Source of the DNA: Anthostomella pinea
Taxonomy: Eukaryota > Ascomycota > Sordariomycetes > Xylariales > Xylariaceae
Direction of reading: 5' to 3'
Assembly: GCA_963556695.1 (NCBI GenBank)
Contig: CAUWAG010000018.1
Location: forward strand, 3,472,001-3,536,000
Length of the DNA: 64,000 nucleotides
Both the position numbers and the translations under genes were made by a program. Under the pieces are notes generated by a model. It ran no database searches and was not told the origin of the DNA. It worked only from the letters and a program-made list of their open reading frames with translations. Positions 12,425 through 25,425 of the stretch are shown here, in pieces (positions within the stretch are counted from its first letter, which is position 1; every line of letters begins with the position of its first letter).

Positions 12425-14016
12425 TCATGCATGCAGATGCGGGTCAACTGTCAAGCGCTCGACGTCGTCTGTCTCCCACTCCCATCCCAACATGCTCCAG
12501 TTCAGCTCCTTGCGCCAGTGAAGCCCGAGGCCTTGACCTCCGCCACAGGGGCCACGGTCACACAGCTCAGACGCACCGCACAAGTCGTGGCCGCGGTCTT
12601 CTGAGCTCATGCCGCCTGTCAACGGCATACGGTGACGAAAGACGATCCGACCCATTCGCGAATGCAAGATTGCCATGGCGCACATGGTGCAAGGCTCGTG
12701 AGTCAAGTACAGCTCAAGTTCGTGACACAGGTAGCCATCGGGGCACGGGTGCTCTGCCTCGAAGACCAGAGCTTCGTCCTGAAGTAGGGGCTTATCTTGG
12801 AATGTCTCGAAGTCCATGATGCCTGGCTCGGATTTTGCCCGGTCCTCGGCTCTGACCAGCTTCTGTGCCACCATACTGATGGCTCTCAATGCAGCGTGGG
12901 CCATCGGGTTCCCAGTTTGGCCAGTCTTCGTCTGCTGATGCCAGCGAGCATCGGCTGCAATCGCGACGATCTGTGTTGTCTCTTTTGCCTCGGGATCTAG
13001 TGCAGATGTATCTGACTCGTGGGAGTCTGGCTTGGTTGAATCTTCGTATGTGTTGCTGCCTTCTACGCCGTTTGTGGTCTCTGGGATAGTCATATTTGTC
13101 TCGGCAGCGACGTGTTCAATGGGAACATTGTCAAGACTGTCGCTGTCTGTAGTTGTGGTATCGCCTGTGGCACCATCTCCATTCATGAGCTCAAGGCTGG
13201 TTGAAATGGTCGCAGCCTCATCTGCCTTTGCGAAGTCTTCCTTCGAGCCTGAGCCTCTCGCGGCTTCAGATTTTCCCGGGACTGTTCGCTTGATGATGAC
13301 AGCGCCAATAGGTTCTCCGAACCCAGCTTTCTGGGACTTCTTGGCGATCTGGTGGGCGAGGGTCATCCAGATGGAGGCATCACGGGAAACCACGGATGTA
13401 GTGCGACAAATGTTGCTAGGATGGGGGCCTAAGGGGTTGTTCTTGCGGTAGACAGTCTGCCAGAACTGCTGTGACCACATGTTGGCCTGGACCTGGGAGG
13501 TAGGTGCCAGTAGCGGAACTGGAATGATCCCGATGAAGATGTCATCCCTAATGCCATCAACATTGACGAGACCTCTCAACAGTTCATCGTACGGCATCTC
13601 ATCCTTCGGGCCCAGCAGAATGTAGAGCCAATTGGACTTTCCAGTATGTATCGCTCTACCGTTTCCTTCGTTCATGAATTCTGACTTGAGGTGGGGAGGC
13701 AGGTCTGAGGGTTTCGAGCAGCGGCGCAGATGAGGAAGGTTCTTAGCCGCATCGTCACCGGCCAAGGCTCGAGCAATCCTAGTAGGTCAGAGGTTAGTTG
13801 TGGCATGCTGCGATGTAGGTTGGATACTCACGTCACAATGTCATTGGTAAGTCTGGTTGGGGCTCGCGTGACATAGGCGAGACCTAAGGAGAGGTTGTCT
13901 CGCAGTTCGAGTGTGGTCTTGAGTGGTACTAGGGCTCCTAAGTCGATGTTGGGAGGGACGAGCCGTCTGGAGACGGGGTCGAGCGACTCGACAACTTCCT
14001 TCATGGAATCGCTCAT
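12425..14016 (-). CDS. tad3: TAD3, non-catalytic subunit of tRNA adenosine-34 deaminase
   Basis: Exons: 13832-14016 and 12425-13778 around a 53-nt intron (donor GTGAGT, acceptor CTAG; the split codon gives VTIARALAG), 512 aa. The C-terminal cytidine/deoxycytidylate-deaminase-like fold has the zinc ligands in PCTMCAMAILHSR. The usual His-Ala-Glu is His-Ala-Ala (AHAALRAI), so the proton-shuttle Glu is missing, as expected for Tad3 rather than Tad2. With Tad2 it makes inosine at the wobble position of several tRNAs. A ~115-residue Ser/Thr/Asp-rich insertion separates IGAVIIKR from IVAIAADARW within the fold. The first ATG in frame is at 14016; a TGCTGCAG just upstream could be the end of a leader intron. 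Confidence 0.92.
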
Positions 14017-17000
14017 AGCGGATACCTGCAGCAAGGAGACAAGACGTCAAGTCTAATCCGAGGTTCAGTGCAGAAGAGACAGCGACGAGAATGTGTTGCA
14101 CGTTCAGGACCACGGTGACCGGTTTAGTGAGGTAGACGATGATGCAGAGGATGGGGTATCGAACTGGTGGTGGTGTCGGCGATGTTCAGACCGAAGAGGG
14201 CAAGGAATCCAAACTGTCGTCAAGGTTGAGGTTGCGAGCATGGTGCCGGGGGGACTTGGCTTGCGCTGTGAGTGAACAACAAGAGACCGAGGCGGCACGG
14301 CAGGTGGACTGTCGGAAAGTACCTAAGTAGGTACCTAAGGTAGGTGGTAACGAGTCAGGATCTGTATAGATGTTAGAGTTAGAGGCGGAAAGCTTGAGGT
14401 GCTTTCGAGGAGGGAGGAAGGCGCACGATGGTTGGTTTATTGTTATGGCAGCTCGATCGGTGCTTTCCATGCAATGTGATTCGTGAAAAGGTTTCCCTGG
14501 TTGCTAGGGGACCGCGGCCAGGGTTTCCATCTCAACCGCACAGAGATAGAGCTTGCAGCTTCCCTTTTGTCGTCTGTTATAGACCGTGCAGAGAAAGACA
14601 CGAATGAAGTATACCTGGGGCACTTGCAGTGCAGTGAAGCCTTACTACGTGTATGTGAGTGTGAGTGAGTGCAGCTGGTGCCGTAGCTCTGGAAAGTTGA
14701 AACCTCTCCAAAGCATGGAGGGGCTTATCGATAAGAAAGTCCCCGCAGCCGGCCTACCCTGATTATAGGTACTTATGATCCTTGATGCCTGTCACGGCTT
14801 CCATTTTTAGCTATGGTACCTTACCAGCTTACCTAATGTGAGTACTCAGGTACTTACATCAGGTGTATGGTACCTAGGTAGATTCACATTGCAGTTTCCA
14901 GAGCTTGTCTTCCAAGACTTGAGTCTTTTGACAGCTTGACAGCTCGATCGTAAGGTAATGCCTCGGCTTGGCGGAGGCAGGCTGTCACCTACCAGGTCAT
15001 CTGCTCGCCAACGTAGAGAAATGCCTCTTGGAAGTGGTGTGAGCACTGGATATCTGCCAAGGCCCAGACTCTACTCGCCTTCTATAACGTCTGGCTGCCA
15101 TCTAGTCTCCTGAAGAGCATCCATGCTTGACATACGCACCCTCAATAATGCCTCAAAGCTTGTCAAGGGAGCAGACCCGATTCGCGGCCCAGCCTTCTGG
15201 TTGCATCTCAACGGCTCATCAGCTCCGAGCTTCGAAGAGGCTTGTAAGCTACCTACTGCAGTCACTCTGCAGAGATCTGGACCGCGAGCGGCGACGACTC
15301 CGAGCGCCACCTATATCCAGATGTGCCCTACCGTATACCAGGCCAGGCAAGCAAAGCTCATCACGAAGGCTGGGGTAATGCGGGGTTTCGACGCTTCTCG
15401 GGTCCTCTCTCATCATTCATCCCTCGCTGTCCAGCTCCAGCACTTTCTTTCCGTCGTACACCAATCCCCAACCTGGCACCGTGACAGCCCCGGCGAGACT
15501 GTCGGACGATGGTTGGAGAGATGCGATCCAGGGGCCGTATCTTGTTGCCCTGGGCTCTTTTCCACGAATACTGCGGTTAGGTTGAGCCCCCGTGTGCTCG
15601 CTTTTGGAAACAGGTGCCGAGACCTTCACCCAGACACCATTGGTGTTGCGTGGTCATCTCACTGCCATGGTACCGAGCGAGTTACTCGATATCGGATACC
15701 GAGCTCCGAACGAACTTCCCAAGGGTGCCATGCCATGCATTTGCCCGCGGAGCTCATGCATCTCGACCATCATGTGAGCTGATTCTGCAGCGAGCGGCAA
15801 CCCGTCATCAAATAAGATAGATGCAGGATAGCTGAGCTGGGGAAGCCGCTCACATCCCAGGTGCTGGCATGGTCGATTCCGTAGGTACGGTACAGGTATG
15901 TTGTAGTCTGATGGCACTCCCAGCTTATCAGTGCCGCGCACATTTAGACACCATCCAGACAAGCCAGAAAAGGGCACTGGTTTCACTAAAACATAAACAC
16001 CGCATGCTGACCTCGGACTGCCCGGCTTCTGCTGCTGGCGCTCATTGAAGAAGCCCGATGGATGAGAGGAATACTCCATCTACGTATTGCCAAGCCCAAT
16101 CTGCTGGTAGATGTCTTACTGAATGTTTAGGCACCCGTCCTGCCGTCTCGGCGCCCAGTTGCGCCATCCGAGGACAACCTATTCACGTAGGAGTTGAGTT
16201 GTGCGAAAGGGCCACTGCCAAGTTCGGTGTCAGAAGGAGAGAGCCAATAATAATAGATACCTAACTGTTGGGCAAGTCCCAAGACGGGAGGCTTGCCATG
16301 CACCATACATGTCAACTCGAAGGTATTACAGCCAACGGCTTGGTCCCTGTCGTGACGCTTTCCAAGACAGCCAAGGCGGCGACCAGGATCTGACCTATAT
16401 GGGCATCAACGATGTACCGGTATGAGCGCCTAGGTAAGGTAAGGACAGGCGACAGTGCGGGTGCAGTTGCCCGAGTCGGCACTGCATGAGATCCTGCACA
16501 CACGCATACCTATGGCTGAGAAAATAGGTCTTATTAAGACCGACTGCAGCAAAAGCCTCATCTGTCATTGGGAGTATAATAACCTCGCAGTTGGTCAGGC
16601 CGGGTGCGTTGTGCGTTGGTCGGTCAACTTGGCTGCCAACTCGAACTCGAGTATCAGGTATCCAGATATCGTGGAACTGTCACACACGTCAACATGTTTA
16701 ACTGGCTCAAGCCCGTACAGTATTACTGAACGGAACACGTCCCAGGCGTCACAGTTGCCTCTGGACTATACCTTACCTTACTACCTAGTTGTACGGAACT
16801 GAAACGTTCTTGGGCCTCACCTGCAGCTATCGGCTCATGCCCTTCGATACTTCTTATCTCTCCCGACGCGCTGCTGAGCTTCAACAGTGGGGGCGCATTG
16901 ACCTCTGGGTCAGCCCGAGATAAAGCAGAGCCTCGCCGACTACGGACAACCCTTGAAGACTTCCATGTTCGCATCCCCCCAGCACGGCGGGCACAGCCAG

Positions 17001-17907
17001 CACAACCACACCGCATATTTCATGGTTGTAACTTGTAGCGCACTGCGCGGCGACATCATCGTCCACCACGCCCACATTTCACAGCAACATCGCCCACAAT
17101 AATAGCAGCCAGTGCGCGCGCGCGTTGCCGTCGTCGGTCTCCAGTATCGTCTCCAGTCGCGTAGCGGCCAAGACGGAGATGACGTGAAGGAGAGAAAGCA
17201 GTATTCCCGCGCCCACTCGCACAATCCGCATCCAGACGTCGCAGCCAATCGCCAGTCTCGCGCACTCCATTTCGCTCCAGCTGCTACTGCAGGGCGCCCC
17301 GTTGACCCGCTGCAGTGGATGTCACTGGAATCCCAGCCCTGACACCGGGCCCTGACACCCTGAAGAGAACTTCGAGAAACCTTGGAAAGACATGACTCCC
17401 CGCCTGAAAACCGCCGGCCCTATGGTCGCGCAGCCCGCCACAGACTGTTCCACCACCGCCAGTACCACGGTCACTACAGGTGAGTGAGATACTACCAATA
17501 CTACCAAGATCGATGTTGATGCTCCATCGCCTTCTCCCCCCTCGCAAATATTTTCCCGCGATCTGCTAGTCAGGCAGAGGGCTCACAAGTTGTGCTGCCC
17601 GCCATCCACCATCCGATCCAATGTTGTCCTCGTCCCGTTGGCATCCCTAATCTCCTCATTGCCTACCTACATACGCATACCTTACTCCAACGCCACAGTT
17701 CCTCAGTGAAGGGCTTTCTTCATCCCATCTTTACACGTGCCAGTTCGATCCCTTCACCGCCCGACCCTGACGATTGCCCTCTTATCGTGCCCCCCGATCA
17801 TCGGTGCACTGCCCCTCCGTACCTTACTGACAAGTATTCTTGCCAACTTCACAGAGTTCCGTTTCGCACGCACACAGTCGCAGCAGTCGAAACTTGCCGT
17901 AGCGGCA
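14017..17907. other. Intergenic between divergent tad3 and PFKFB genes
   Basis: 3.9 kb with no recognisable gene. It carries several AGGTACCTAGGTA-type short palindromes (about 14320-14345 and 14820-14885) of the sort common in fungal intergenic DNA. The last ~700 bases are C/T-rich and probably hold the PFKFB promoter and long leader. The longest ORF (15123-15782 +) has no domain or codon pattern that I trust. Confidence 0.6.
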
Positions 17908-20132
17908 ATGAGCAATCAGCGGCTTGTCGCGAATCTCAATGCCTCGTCGACAATCCCGCGATCAATCCCGCAGAAGCCCCCGGCAGCGATAGCTACAGGC
18001 TTCGACGTTGCGCTAGTGACACCGCGTGATGGCGTGTCCACAGGTTCCTCGAACGGCGACAGCGTGACCTTGCCGCTCCGCCCCGCGCCCCGTGATAAGG
18101 ATGATTACTTCCCTCCTCCGCCTCCGCATGTCAGTCTTGGACCCCCAGCAAACCCAACGTCTCTGGCCAGCGCTCTTCGTGCGATCAACGATGAGTCCAG
18201 TGTCGTCCCTGCGCGTGGGCCTCCTGCGCCTGACGATTCGCCCTACACCAAGAGCATCTCCTCTACTGCTCCAGGCTCGCCCCGAATGTGAGTCCTGGTA
18301 TTGCTACAAGCTGGATCGACACGGCTGCTAATCATGTATACGACAGACCTCCTATCCGACAGAATTCGGGCTCCCAAACGCCTCGGGTGCGACCCCATGC
18401 CACTACACTCAGCATCCCCGGCATGACGCGTTCGCTCATTTCACCTGATGGGCGAATCGCCGATAGGGACGTGGCAGCGAAGCTTGTTATTATCATGGTA
18501 GGCCTTCCTGCCAGGGGAAAATCATACATCACGAAGAAGCTCAGACGCTATCTCGCATGGCAACAACACAACACCAAGATCTTCAACGTCGGAAACCGAA
18601 GACGCATTGCCAATGTGGCTTCGCCGATGAAACAGCGTGACAACCCAATGGACACGCCAAGGCAGGCTGCTACTCTACTGTTGAACGGTGACGGAGCACA
18701 CCCCGAGTCCCCAGAACAGCATGAATTGCCATCCTCTGGTCAGGATGAGAAGAACGGGGCACCGAACGACCACTCAGCTAAATTCTTCGATCCTAAAAAC
18801 GCAGAGGCATCCAGGCAAAGAGAAGCTATGGCTATGGGTACCCTGGATGAGTTGCTGGATTATCTGCTCTGTGGTGGAGGCTCAGTCGGCATCCTTGATG
18901 CAACCAACAGCACGGTTGAGCGGCGGCAGGCCCTGTTTGACCGCATCAAGGCAAGAGAGCCCATGCTGGGAATCCTCTTCATAGAGAGTGTTTGCCAGAA
19001 TCCCGACGTAAGTCCCAGAAGGCTCCAGTTTTCCAGGGGTCGATGCTGACCAGCTTAGTTACTGGAAGCAAACATGCGCCTGAAGCTGTCCGGCCCCGAC
19101 TACAGGGACAAAGATCCAGTCAAGTCGTTGGCAGATTTCAAAGAACGGGTAAAGGCTTACGAAAGCGCCTATGTGCCTTTGGGTGATTACGAAGAAGACC
19201 ACGGGATGCAATACATCAAGGTTGGTGTCTTCCCGTTTCCTTGCTGTTTGCGCGGGAGCTAACAGCCGCTCTAGATGATTGACGTGGGCAAGAAGCTCAC
19301 ACACTTTGGGTTGGGAGGCTTTCTCAGCAGCAACATTGCCCATTACCTGTCATCTTTCAATTTATCGCCGAGGCAAATTTGGATTACTCGACATGGTCAA
19401 TCCGTGGACAACCATCTCGGCAAGATTGGCGGCAACGCTGAATTGACAGACCGCGGCCATTTCTACAGTGAGGCTCTGTACAGATTCATCACGTACAAGA
19501 AGAAGGAGTGGACGGTGGACCTGAAGAACAGGATGGCGCACTCATCATTCCCCCCTGCCCCAGGAGACGAGTCGCCGCCTTACCCCGAAATCAACGCCCA
19601 TGTGGAGGAGAACAATACTTGCGTCTGGACTTCGATGATGACGCGCAGCATCCAAACTGCCCAGCATTTCGAAGCTGACGAGGATTATGATGTCAAGAAT
19701 TGGGAAATGCTCAATGAACTCAACGCCGGCAAATTTGAGGGCCTGACCTATGAGGAAATCGCGCGCGATCACACCGACGAATATACCAAGCGCCAAAGGG
19801 ACAAGCTTCAATATGTCTATCCAGGTGTTGGTGGCGAAGGCTACCTTCAGGTTATTAGTCGACTTCGGGACTTGGTCCGTGAAATCGAACGCATCAAGGA
19901 CCACCTGGTAATCATTGGGCACCGTTCAGTCTGTCGGGTGCTGATGGCGTACTTCATGGATCTCACCAGAGACGACATTGCGGATCTCGATATGCCGCTT
20001 GGCATACTGTATGCCATCGAGCCCAAGCCCTATGGCATCGAATTCCACGCGTACAAATATAACGAGGAAATGGGGTGGTTTGATGAACTACCTGATTACA
20101 AGCCTCAGAAGACAGTCGACCGCGATGCCTGA
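17908..20132 (+). CDS. 6-phosphofructo-2-kinase / fructose-2,6-bisphosphatase
   Basis: Exons: 17908-18287, 18347-19007, 19059-19220 and 19275-20132, all GT-AG, giving 686 aa. 17908 is the first in-frame ATG. Residues 1-165 are low-complexity (Pro/Ser-rich) and probably regulatory. The kinase domain starts with Walker A (GLPARGKS, 179-186) and contains a ~75-residue polar insertion after NVGNRRR before FFDPKN. The phosphatase half has RHG (His ~441), Glu in LNELNAG (~547) and His in GHRSV (~616), so the histidine-phosphatase residues are all present. The enzyme makes and/or breaks fructose-2,6-bisphosphate, the cytosolic activator of phosphofructokinase-1. Intact RHG suggests real bisphosphatase ability, unlike kinase-only paralogues; which activity dominates cannot be told here. 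Confidence 0.94.
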
Positions 20133-21088
20133 TGCATTGGCTTTGCGCGCTGTCGACCGTCCCGTGCCTGGACGGTCGTGTATAATACTGGATTCTCAAC
20201 ATGGCGAAGGCGGACTTTACGAAGGGATACCATACAGAGACGGCGGTCGGTGCATATAGAATGCATCAAACGAAGGTGCACGACACATCGACTGGCTGGC
20301 TGACGGCATGCGTTGGAGTTTTGGCGTTTTGGGGAATTCCTCTCAACCATCACGGTGGCCATGGCTTCTCAACCTGTGACAAGAGTGCTTAGTGCTTCAA
20401 GAGGTGCAATGGGTCGTCGCCGGCCATTTCATGTTGCTCCACCCGGCATTACTGGCCGAAGCTCCAGAGAACTTTTTAGACTAGCATTTACCTTTAGATT
20501 CTGAGACTCGCCTTGTCAACTGTATATACCAAAGAGCAGCCTCTAAAACTTTCTTGTCAAATGCGTGACGTGTGGTTGGTAGGGCTTGCTTCGAATGAAG
20601 GGGGTGACATGTCTGGCTCCTTTAGTCCTCCCGCGCGAGTAGCTGAAAATAACAGTCCGCACATCTAACTGTCATCTGATTTGGACTTGATGCCTACAGG
20701 TATTTCTTTCAGGGGTAGTTAGCTGGCTGGGATAAGTACCGGACCGCTGCTTGTTCTGCTGTGGTTGGGTTCCCCTTTCTTGATAGCTCCCTGCCTGAGA
20801 CATACGGTATGTATCGTTCAGTTATTATTGATGAAATCAGAGGGTTGGAACTAGTATTTGATCGCGTATTGCCTAGAGCACCAACTGCGGACTGTGTGTG
20901 GTCACGTTCCTCATATGAACTACCTGCTGCTGCCCTCAGGATATGTACTCGCTTGAGAGCCTTACTTCGTCGTTCCAATTCTTAGGTATTCATCTGGCTA
21001 AAGCAGTTATATGTGACCAACTGGTTTTATCTGACCAGAATCTGCACAGGGGAGTACCGACCCATCTAGTCTAGATCCTCCTCCGAAC
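20133..21088. other. Intergenic between convergent genes
   Basis: Shared 3' flanks of the PFKFB (+) and Gfo/Idh (-) genes. No gene or structured repeat seen. Confidence 0.6.
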
Positions 21089-22427
21089 TCAGTTCTTCCC
21101 CGTGTTCAACGAGCTGTTCGGGTCGAAGACAGCAGTGGTGATAAGCTCAGGGTATTGCACATCGCCCTGCTTCAGCGCCTCCTCCATGACCTCCATGATG
21201 ACGATGCTCTCGGACAAGGGCAGCGTGGCGCTCTCCTTCTTGCCGTCGCGCAGACAGCGCGCGCACTCGTCGGCCTCCCAGAACATGCCGTGACCCCAGT
21301 ACCCACGCTCGGCGTCCGTCGGAATGGGGCAGTCGACGACCTCGACCTTGCCGTCGCAGTCCTTCTTCACGATGCGATACTGCTGGGGCCGGAAGGCCGG
21401 GCCCACGACCTGGATCTCGCCGAGCGGGCCCTGGATCTTGATGGCCGGCCCCCCGCTATTCTTGCCGTCGGTGTCGGTGGCGATCCGCAGCGCCGTCATG
21501 GCCACGCCCATGCTCTTGTGCTGCGGGAACTGCAGGATGATGTTGGTCATCTCGTCGGCGCCCGTCCGGTACTTGTTTATGGCCGCCACGGTCTTGGGCG
21601 CCTCCTTCTGCGACTCGGGCTGCAGGTGGTACAGGATCTGAAAGAGCCACGTGAGCGAGTAGATGCCCAGGTCCAGCAGTGCGCCGCCTGCCAGGTCCGG
21701 GTTCACCATCCGGTGCTCGTCCGGGAAGGTCACGGTGCCGTCGGGCCCGTCATTACCAACCGAGTTGTCGGCTAGAATCACAATTATCAGTATGAAGTCA
21801 GAGGAGCAAGATAGTAGTACTCCCGAACCCGGGAATCCGAGAAGTTCGCGGTGCTGCTGAGTACTCACCAATCACACGGTAGACGGGGCCAATGGCACCT
21901 GACTGCACCAGCTCTCTGATTTTGACACTGAGAGGGAAATATCTCGTCCAGACGGCCTCCATCAAGAAGAGGTTCTTCGCCTTGGCCGTCTCGACCAGCT
22001 TCCGGGCCTGCGCGGCATTGACAGTGAAAGCCTTCTCACAGAGGACGTTCTTCCCGGCCTCCAGCGCCAGCATGGTGTTCTGGAAGTGGTGGCTGTGAGG
22101 CGTGGCGACGTAGACGATGTCCACGTCTGCATTGTTGACCAGCTCGGCGTAGGAACCGTACGCCTTGACGCCCTCCGGCGCCTTGACCTTCTCGAGGAAG
22201 GACGCGGCGCTGTCCTTGGAGCTGGACGAGGCCACGGCGACTAGCTTGTGGGCGACGTCGTCGACGTCGCGGCTTGCGGGGTTGGTGAGTAGATCCTTGG
22301 TGAAGGCTACGCGGGCGTGAGTGTCGTGTCACATGGCGTCTGGATATATGGGAGTGGGCGACTCACTCTGAGCAATGCCTCCGGTGGCCATGATGCCCCA
22401 CTTCACGGTAAAGGGTTGCGACGCCAT
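21089..22427 (-). CDS. Gfo/Idh/MocA-family NAD(P)-dependent oxidoreductase (dihydrodiol/xylose dehydrogenase-like)
   Basis: Exons: 22367-22427, 21869-22306 and 21089-21771 (donors GTGAGT, acceptors GTAG and CTAG), giving 393 aa. The N-terminal Rossmann fold begins WGIMATGGIAQTF, split by the first intron after Gln. A nucleotide-binding block follows (DVDIVYVATPHSHHF), then the family signature CEKAFTVN (the EKP-like motif, with Ala for Pro) and a conserved MEAVWTRYFP. The C-terminal part has ALLDLGIYSL, the usual Asp-Xaa-Gly-Ile-Tyr substrate-side motif. Closest recognisable types are trans-1,2-dihydrobenzenediol dehydrogenase and fungal NADP-dependent D-xylose dehydrogenase. Substrate not determinable. 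It is divergent from the aldo-keto reductase, with a 1.27 kb spacer. Confidence 0.9.
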
Positions 22428-23697
22428 CTTGGATATCCGATCGTGCTTAAGTACCGGGCTGTATGTACCTCTGGAATAAACGTTCACTTGACAGATAAGA
22501 CCCGACGAGAAACCTTAAGAGTGATCCATTGATTGTTGATCCGTGTTTGAGGGTTAGGAAGCTACGATGTGCTCCCGTCACCTTTCCATTGCGGCAAGCA
22601 CGAGTGGGGTAAACTGTAAACTGCCCATAATACATATGCATCCATTTTCATTGACGTCGAGGCAGTGACGTCGAGGGGGTGGGTGCCCGCAGCAGCGTCT
22701 CCTTCCCAACCTTAGATCGTCTTTTTCGGATCACATAGCCGCGCAACCGGAGAGGTGGTTCAGCAACTTGACCTTAGCCGGAGCTCTTCACCTGGCATGG
22801 CGTGGAAACCACCTCCTGCAGCCTGGAGGTATACTATTCGGTCGGAAATACTGTTTCGGCTCATCAATGAGCCGAAATCGCTCTAGCGACTCTGCAACCC
22901 CGAGAGCGGTGTCTATATCATTACCTACTCATTCGACGTTGCTCCTCGCAAACACATCTCACACTCATCTGCGTGGTCTCTCTGCTTGACAGGCCCTGAG
23001 TCCGTCGTCAGCGAATAACCCAGCGTTCGCATTGGCCTTTCCTGACTGGCTTCGTGCTACACCTTGTACCTGTCACTGACATGGAAGAAGAGATCTAACT
23101 GCTATACGCTGCCTTGCAATTCGGACGGCGAGAGAAAAAGAGAATATGTCAGCGATTTTAGCTTTCCAATTTGGTGTAGATGACGTACACTGCTCCAGTC
23201 TACTTACCTACATTTTCGACGCACGACTCACTCTGGCTGCTGGACAACAGGGAAGGCATTCGACAGAAGCGGCAGGGTAGAGCTAAGGATGACTCAGAAG
23301 CGACTGCTAGAAATAGGCTGCCTGTGCAAAGCAACGTCGACCTTCCTCCCCGTCTTCGCCGAGTGGATACACGTATAGGTAAGAAGAAGAAATGGTCGTT
23401 GCACGGGCAATGAGACACGCAAGTGCAAGATGCCTCATTCCCCGCGTCGTGCTACTCGACAGCCAGGCTGTTGCCCACTTGCGGTCCTGGCCACGCCGAG
23501 GAAGGTACAAGGCGTTACAAAGACGAAATGTCACTGTGGACATGAAGCAACCTCGTTCTACGCCTGGCAAATCCACCAACCAAGCATTGACGCATTTCCT
23601 ACAAGCGTCGAGAACAGCATACTGCAAACCCACGCATCTCCTGTCAGCTCACCAGCTCCGCCCTCGCTGTCAATTCCAACCCTTCGCGTCAGCTGCA
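22428..23697. other. Divergent promoter region of two oxidoreductase genes
   Basis: 1.27 kb between the divergent Gfo/Idh and aldo-keto reductase starts. No supported gene. An ORF continues upstream of 23698 in the AKR frame, but its protein looks like noise, so it is treated as leader. Confidence 0.6.
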
Positions 23698-24635
23698 ATG
23701 GTCGACTGGTCAGCACCAATGCCGGATCTCCTGTACGGGACAGCGTGGAAGGAAGATCAAACGGCAGTGCTGGTCGAACAAGCCCTGAAAGCCGGCTTTC
23801 GTGGCATCGATACTGCAGCTCAGCCACGCCACTACAATGAGGCCCTGGTAGGTTCTGCTGTCAGAACAGCAGTGCTGACTGGAGTTGTCGAGGAGCGGAG
23901 AGCCCTATTTGTGTGTCGTCCTCAACCACAGCTACAGCGCAGGTCTCAGGCAGTGAGTGACTGACATTCATGCAGATACAGACGAAGTTCACACCCATCG
24001 GTGGGCAGGACCTCGACAACCTGTCATACGACCCGACCTCATCACTAGAAGACCAAGTGCACGCCTCGGTTATGTCTTCGCTTGGCAACTTTGACTATAT
24101 CGACTGCCTGATCCTGCACTCGCCACTGGACACACTACCAGAGACGGTCAGGGTCTGGAAGGCTCTTGAGACCTACGTGCCACACTGCATCAGGCGGCTA
24201 GGGATTTCCAACACTACCATTCGCACGCTCGACCATCTGTGTACCGATCCCGGGATCAGGGTCCGTCCGGCCTGCGTGCAAAACCGGTTCAGTCCGGCGA
24301 CGCGTTGGGATATCGTGATACGGGCCTACTGCCGTGAGAGGGACATCAAGTTTCAGGCATTCTGGATCTTGACGGGAAATCCCGAGCTGCTTGCGAGTAA
24401 GCCGGTGCTGGAGCTTGCAGAGGGTGCAGCCATCGGGGCCCCGATTGCCTTGTATGCACTTGTGTTGGGATTGCAGGGCACGGCTATTTTGAGCGGCACA
24501 ACGGACTGGAAGCACATGAATGACGACCTGAAGGTGACTGAAGTTGTGGACGTCTTTTCCCGGAGTGAAAGCGGCCGGAAAACCTGGTCGGATTGCCTTT
24601 CCGAGTTCAAGAAGATGATCGGGGAGGTGCATTAG
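23698..24635 (+). CDS. Aldo-keto reductase
   Basis: Exons: 23698-23910 and 23976-24635 (donor GTGTGT, CTGAC branch, acceptor TGCAG, phase 0), giving 290 aa. The catalytic tetrad is visible: Asp in GFRGIDTAAQ, Tyr in RHYNEALVG, Lys in FIQTKFTPIGG and His in LILHSPL. The ATG at 23698 was chosen because the family-like sequence (MPDLLYGTAWK) starts at once, although the frame stays open ~300 bases upstream. Aldo-keto reductases reduce sugars or carbonyls using NADPH in a TIM barrel. The late barrel region (ALVLGLQGTAILSGTTDWKH) also fits. Substrate unknown. Confidence 0.88.
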
Positions 24636-25425
24636 CCGGATCAGACTGTAAGGTGGTCGGCAGAAATGAGTCAATTGAGATAGAATAGAATACGGAAACC
24701 CTAGAATATCATGGCGTTGTTCATATGAGATTGGTGAGACAGTTCATGTGGTCTTGACAGAGTGTGGGTATGTTGACTCTGCGAACTTCATCAGCCACAC
24801 GCGCCAATTTCAAAACTGTCCACCCACAAAAACCCTCTCCGCCCGGCCCTCGCCTCTCACGACAATACGCCCGTCAGCATACCAGACCGATATTCTGCTC
24901 GTGCAACCCAAGAGCCAACTGTCCGGGGTCCGGGATCTATCCGTAATCGAGCCATCAGAAGCACGCAGGTGGCAGTCAGCCATTGAGCCGACCATCTGGT
25001 TCAGCGAATGGGAAGAGATACGTCACGAGTCACGACGTAAGATTCTGGCCAAAAGCTCTTGCGACCTTGTGTACCGTACCGTCCGCAACGAATTGAGCAG
25101 TAGCAGCAGTAGCAGTGGCTTTCGGCGGCTGTTCGCCATATCACCCTGCAGGAGCCGGCCGCCGACTTGGAGGCCTGATCATCTATCGAGACGCATTGAA
25201 GCGCGGTGTGGGTTGGCCAACCTTAACCCGACTGCACCTGATCCATCCCGGGGTACACGCCCAGACTTATTATTACGTGTGACCCGAGGAGGGTTTCGGA
25301 GTACCACGCAACACCTTACCCTGTGGCCACCGAGCTGCGGCCGACGATCCATCCCATTGTTCTGGTACTCGACGGCGTCGCGTGCTGCCACCAGATCTAG
25401 TCTGTAGCAGCGCGGCCGTGCCGTC
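24636..25425. other. Intergenic
   Basis: 3' flank of the aldo-keto reductase and promoter of the TRM9-like gene, both on the plus strand. The ORF at 24748-25407 shows no domain and is rejected. Confidence 0.6.

Noticed and set aside
15123..15782. 219-codon plus-strand ORF (and overlapping minus ORF 15654-16079)
   Set aside because: No recognisable domain, competing frames of similar length, and composition typical of intergenic DNA.
23392..23697. N-terminal extension of the aldo-keto reductase
   Set aside because: The frame is open but the sequence is Arg/Ser-rich noise; family similarity begins after the ATG at 23698.
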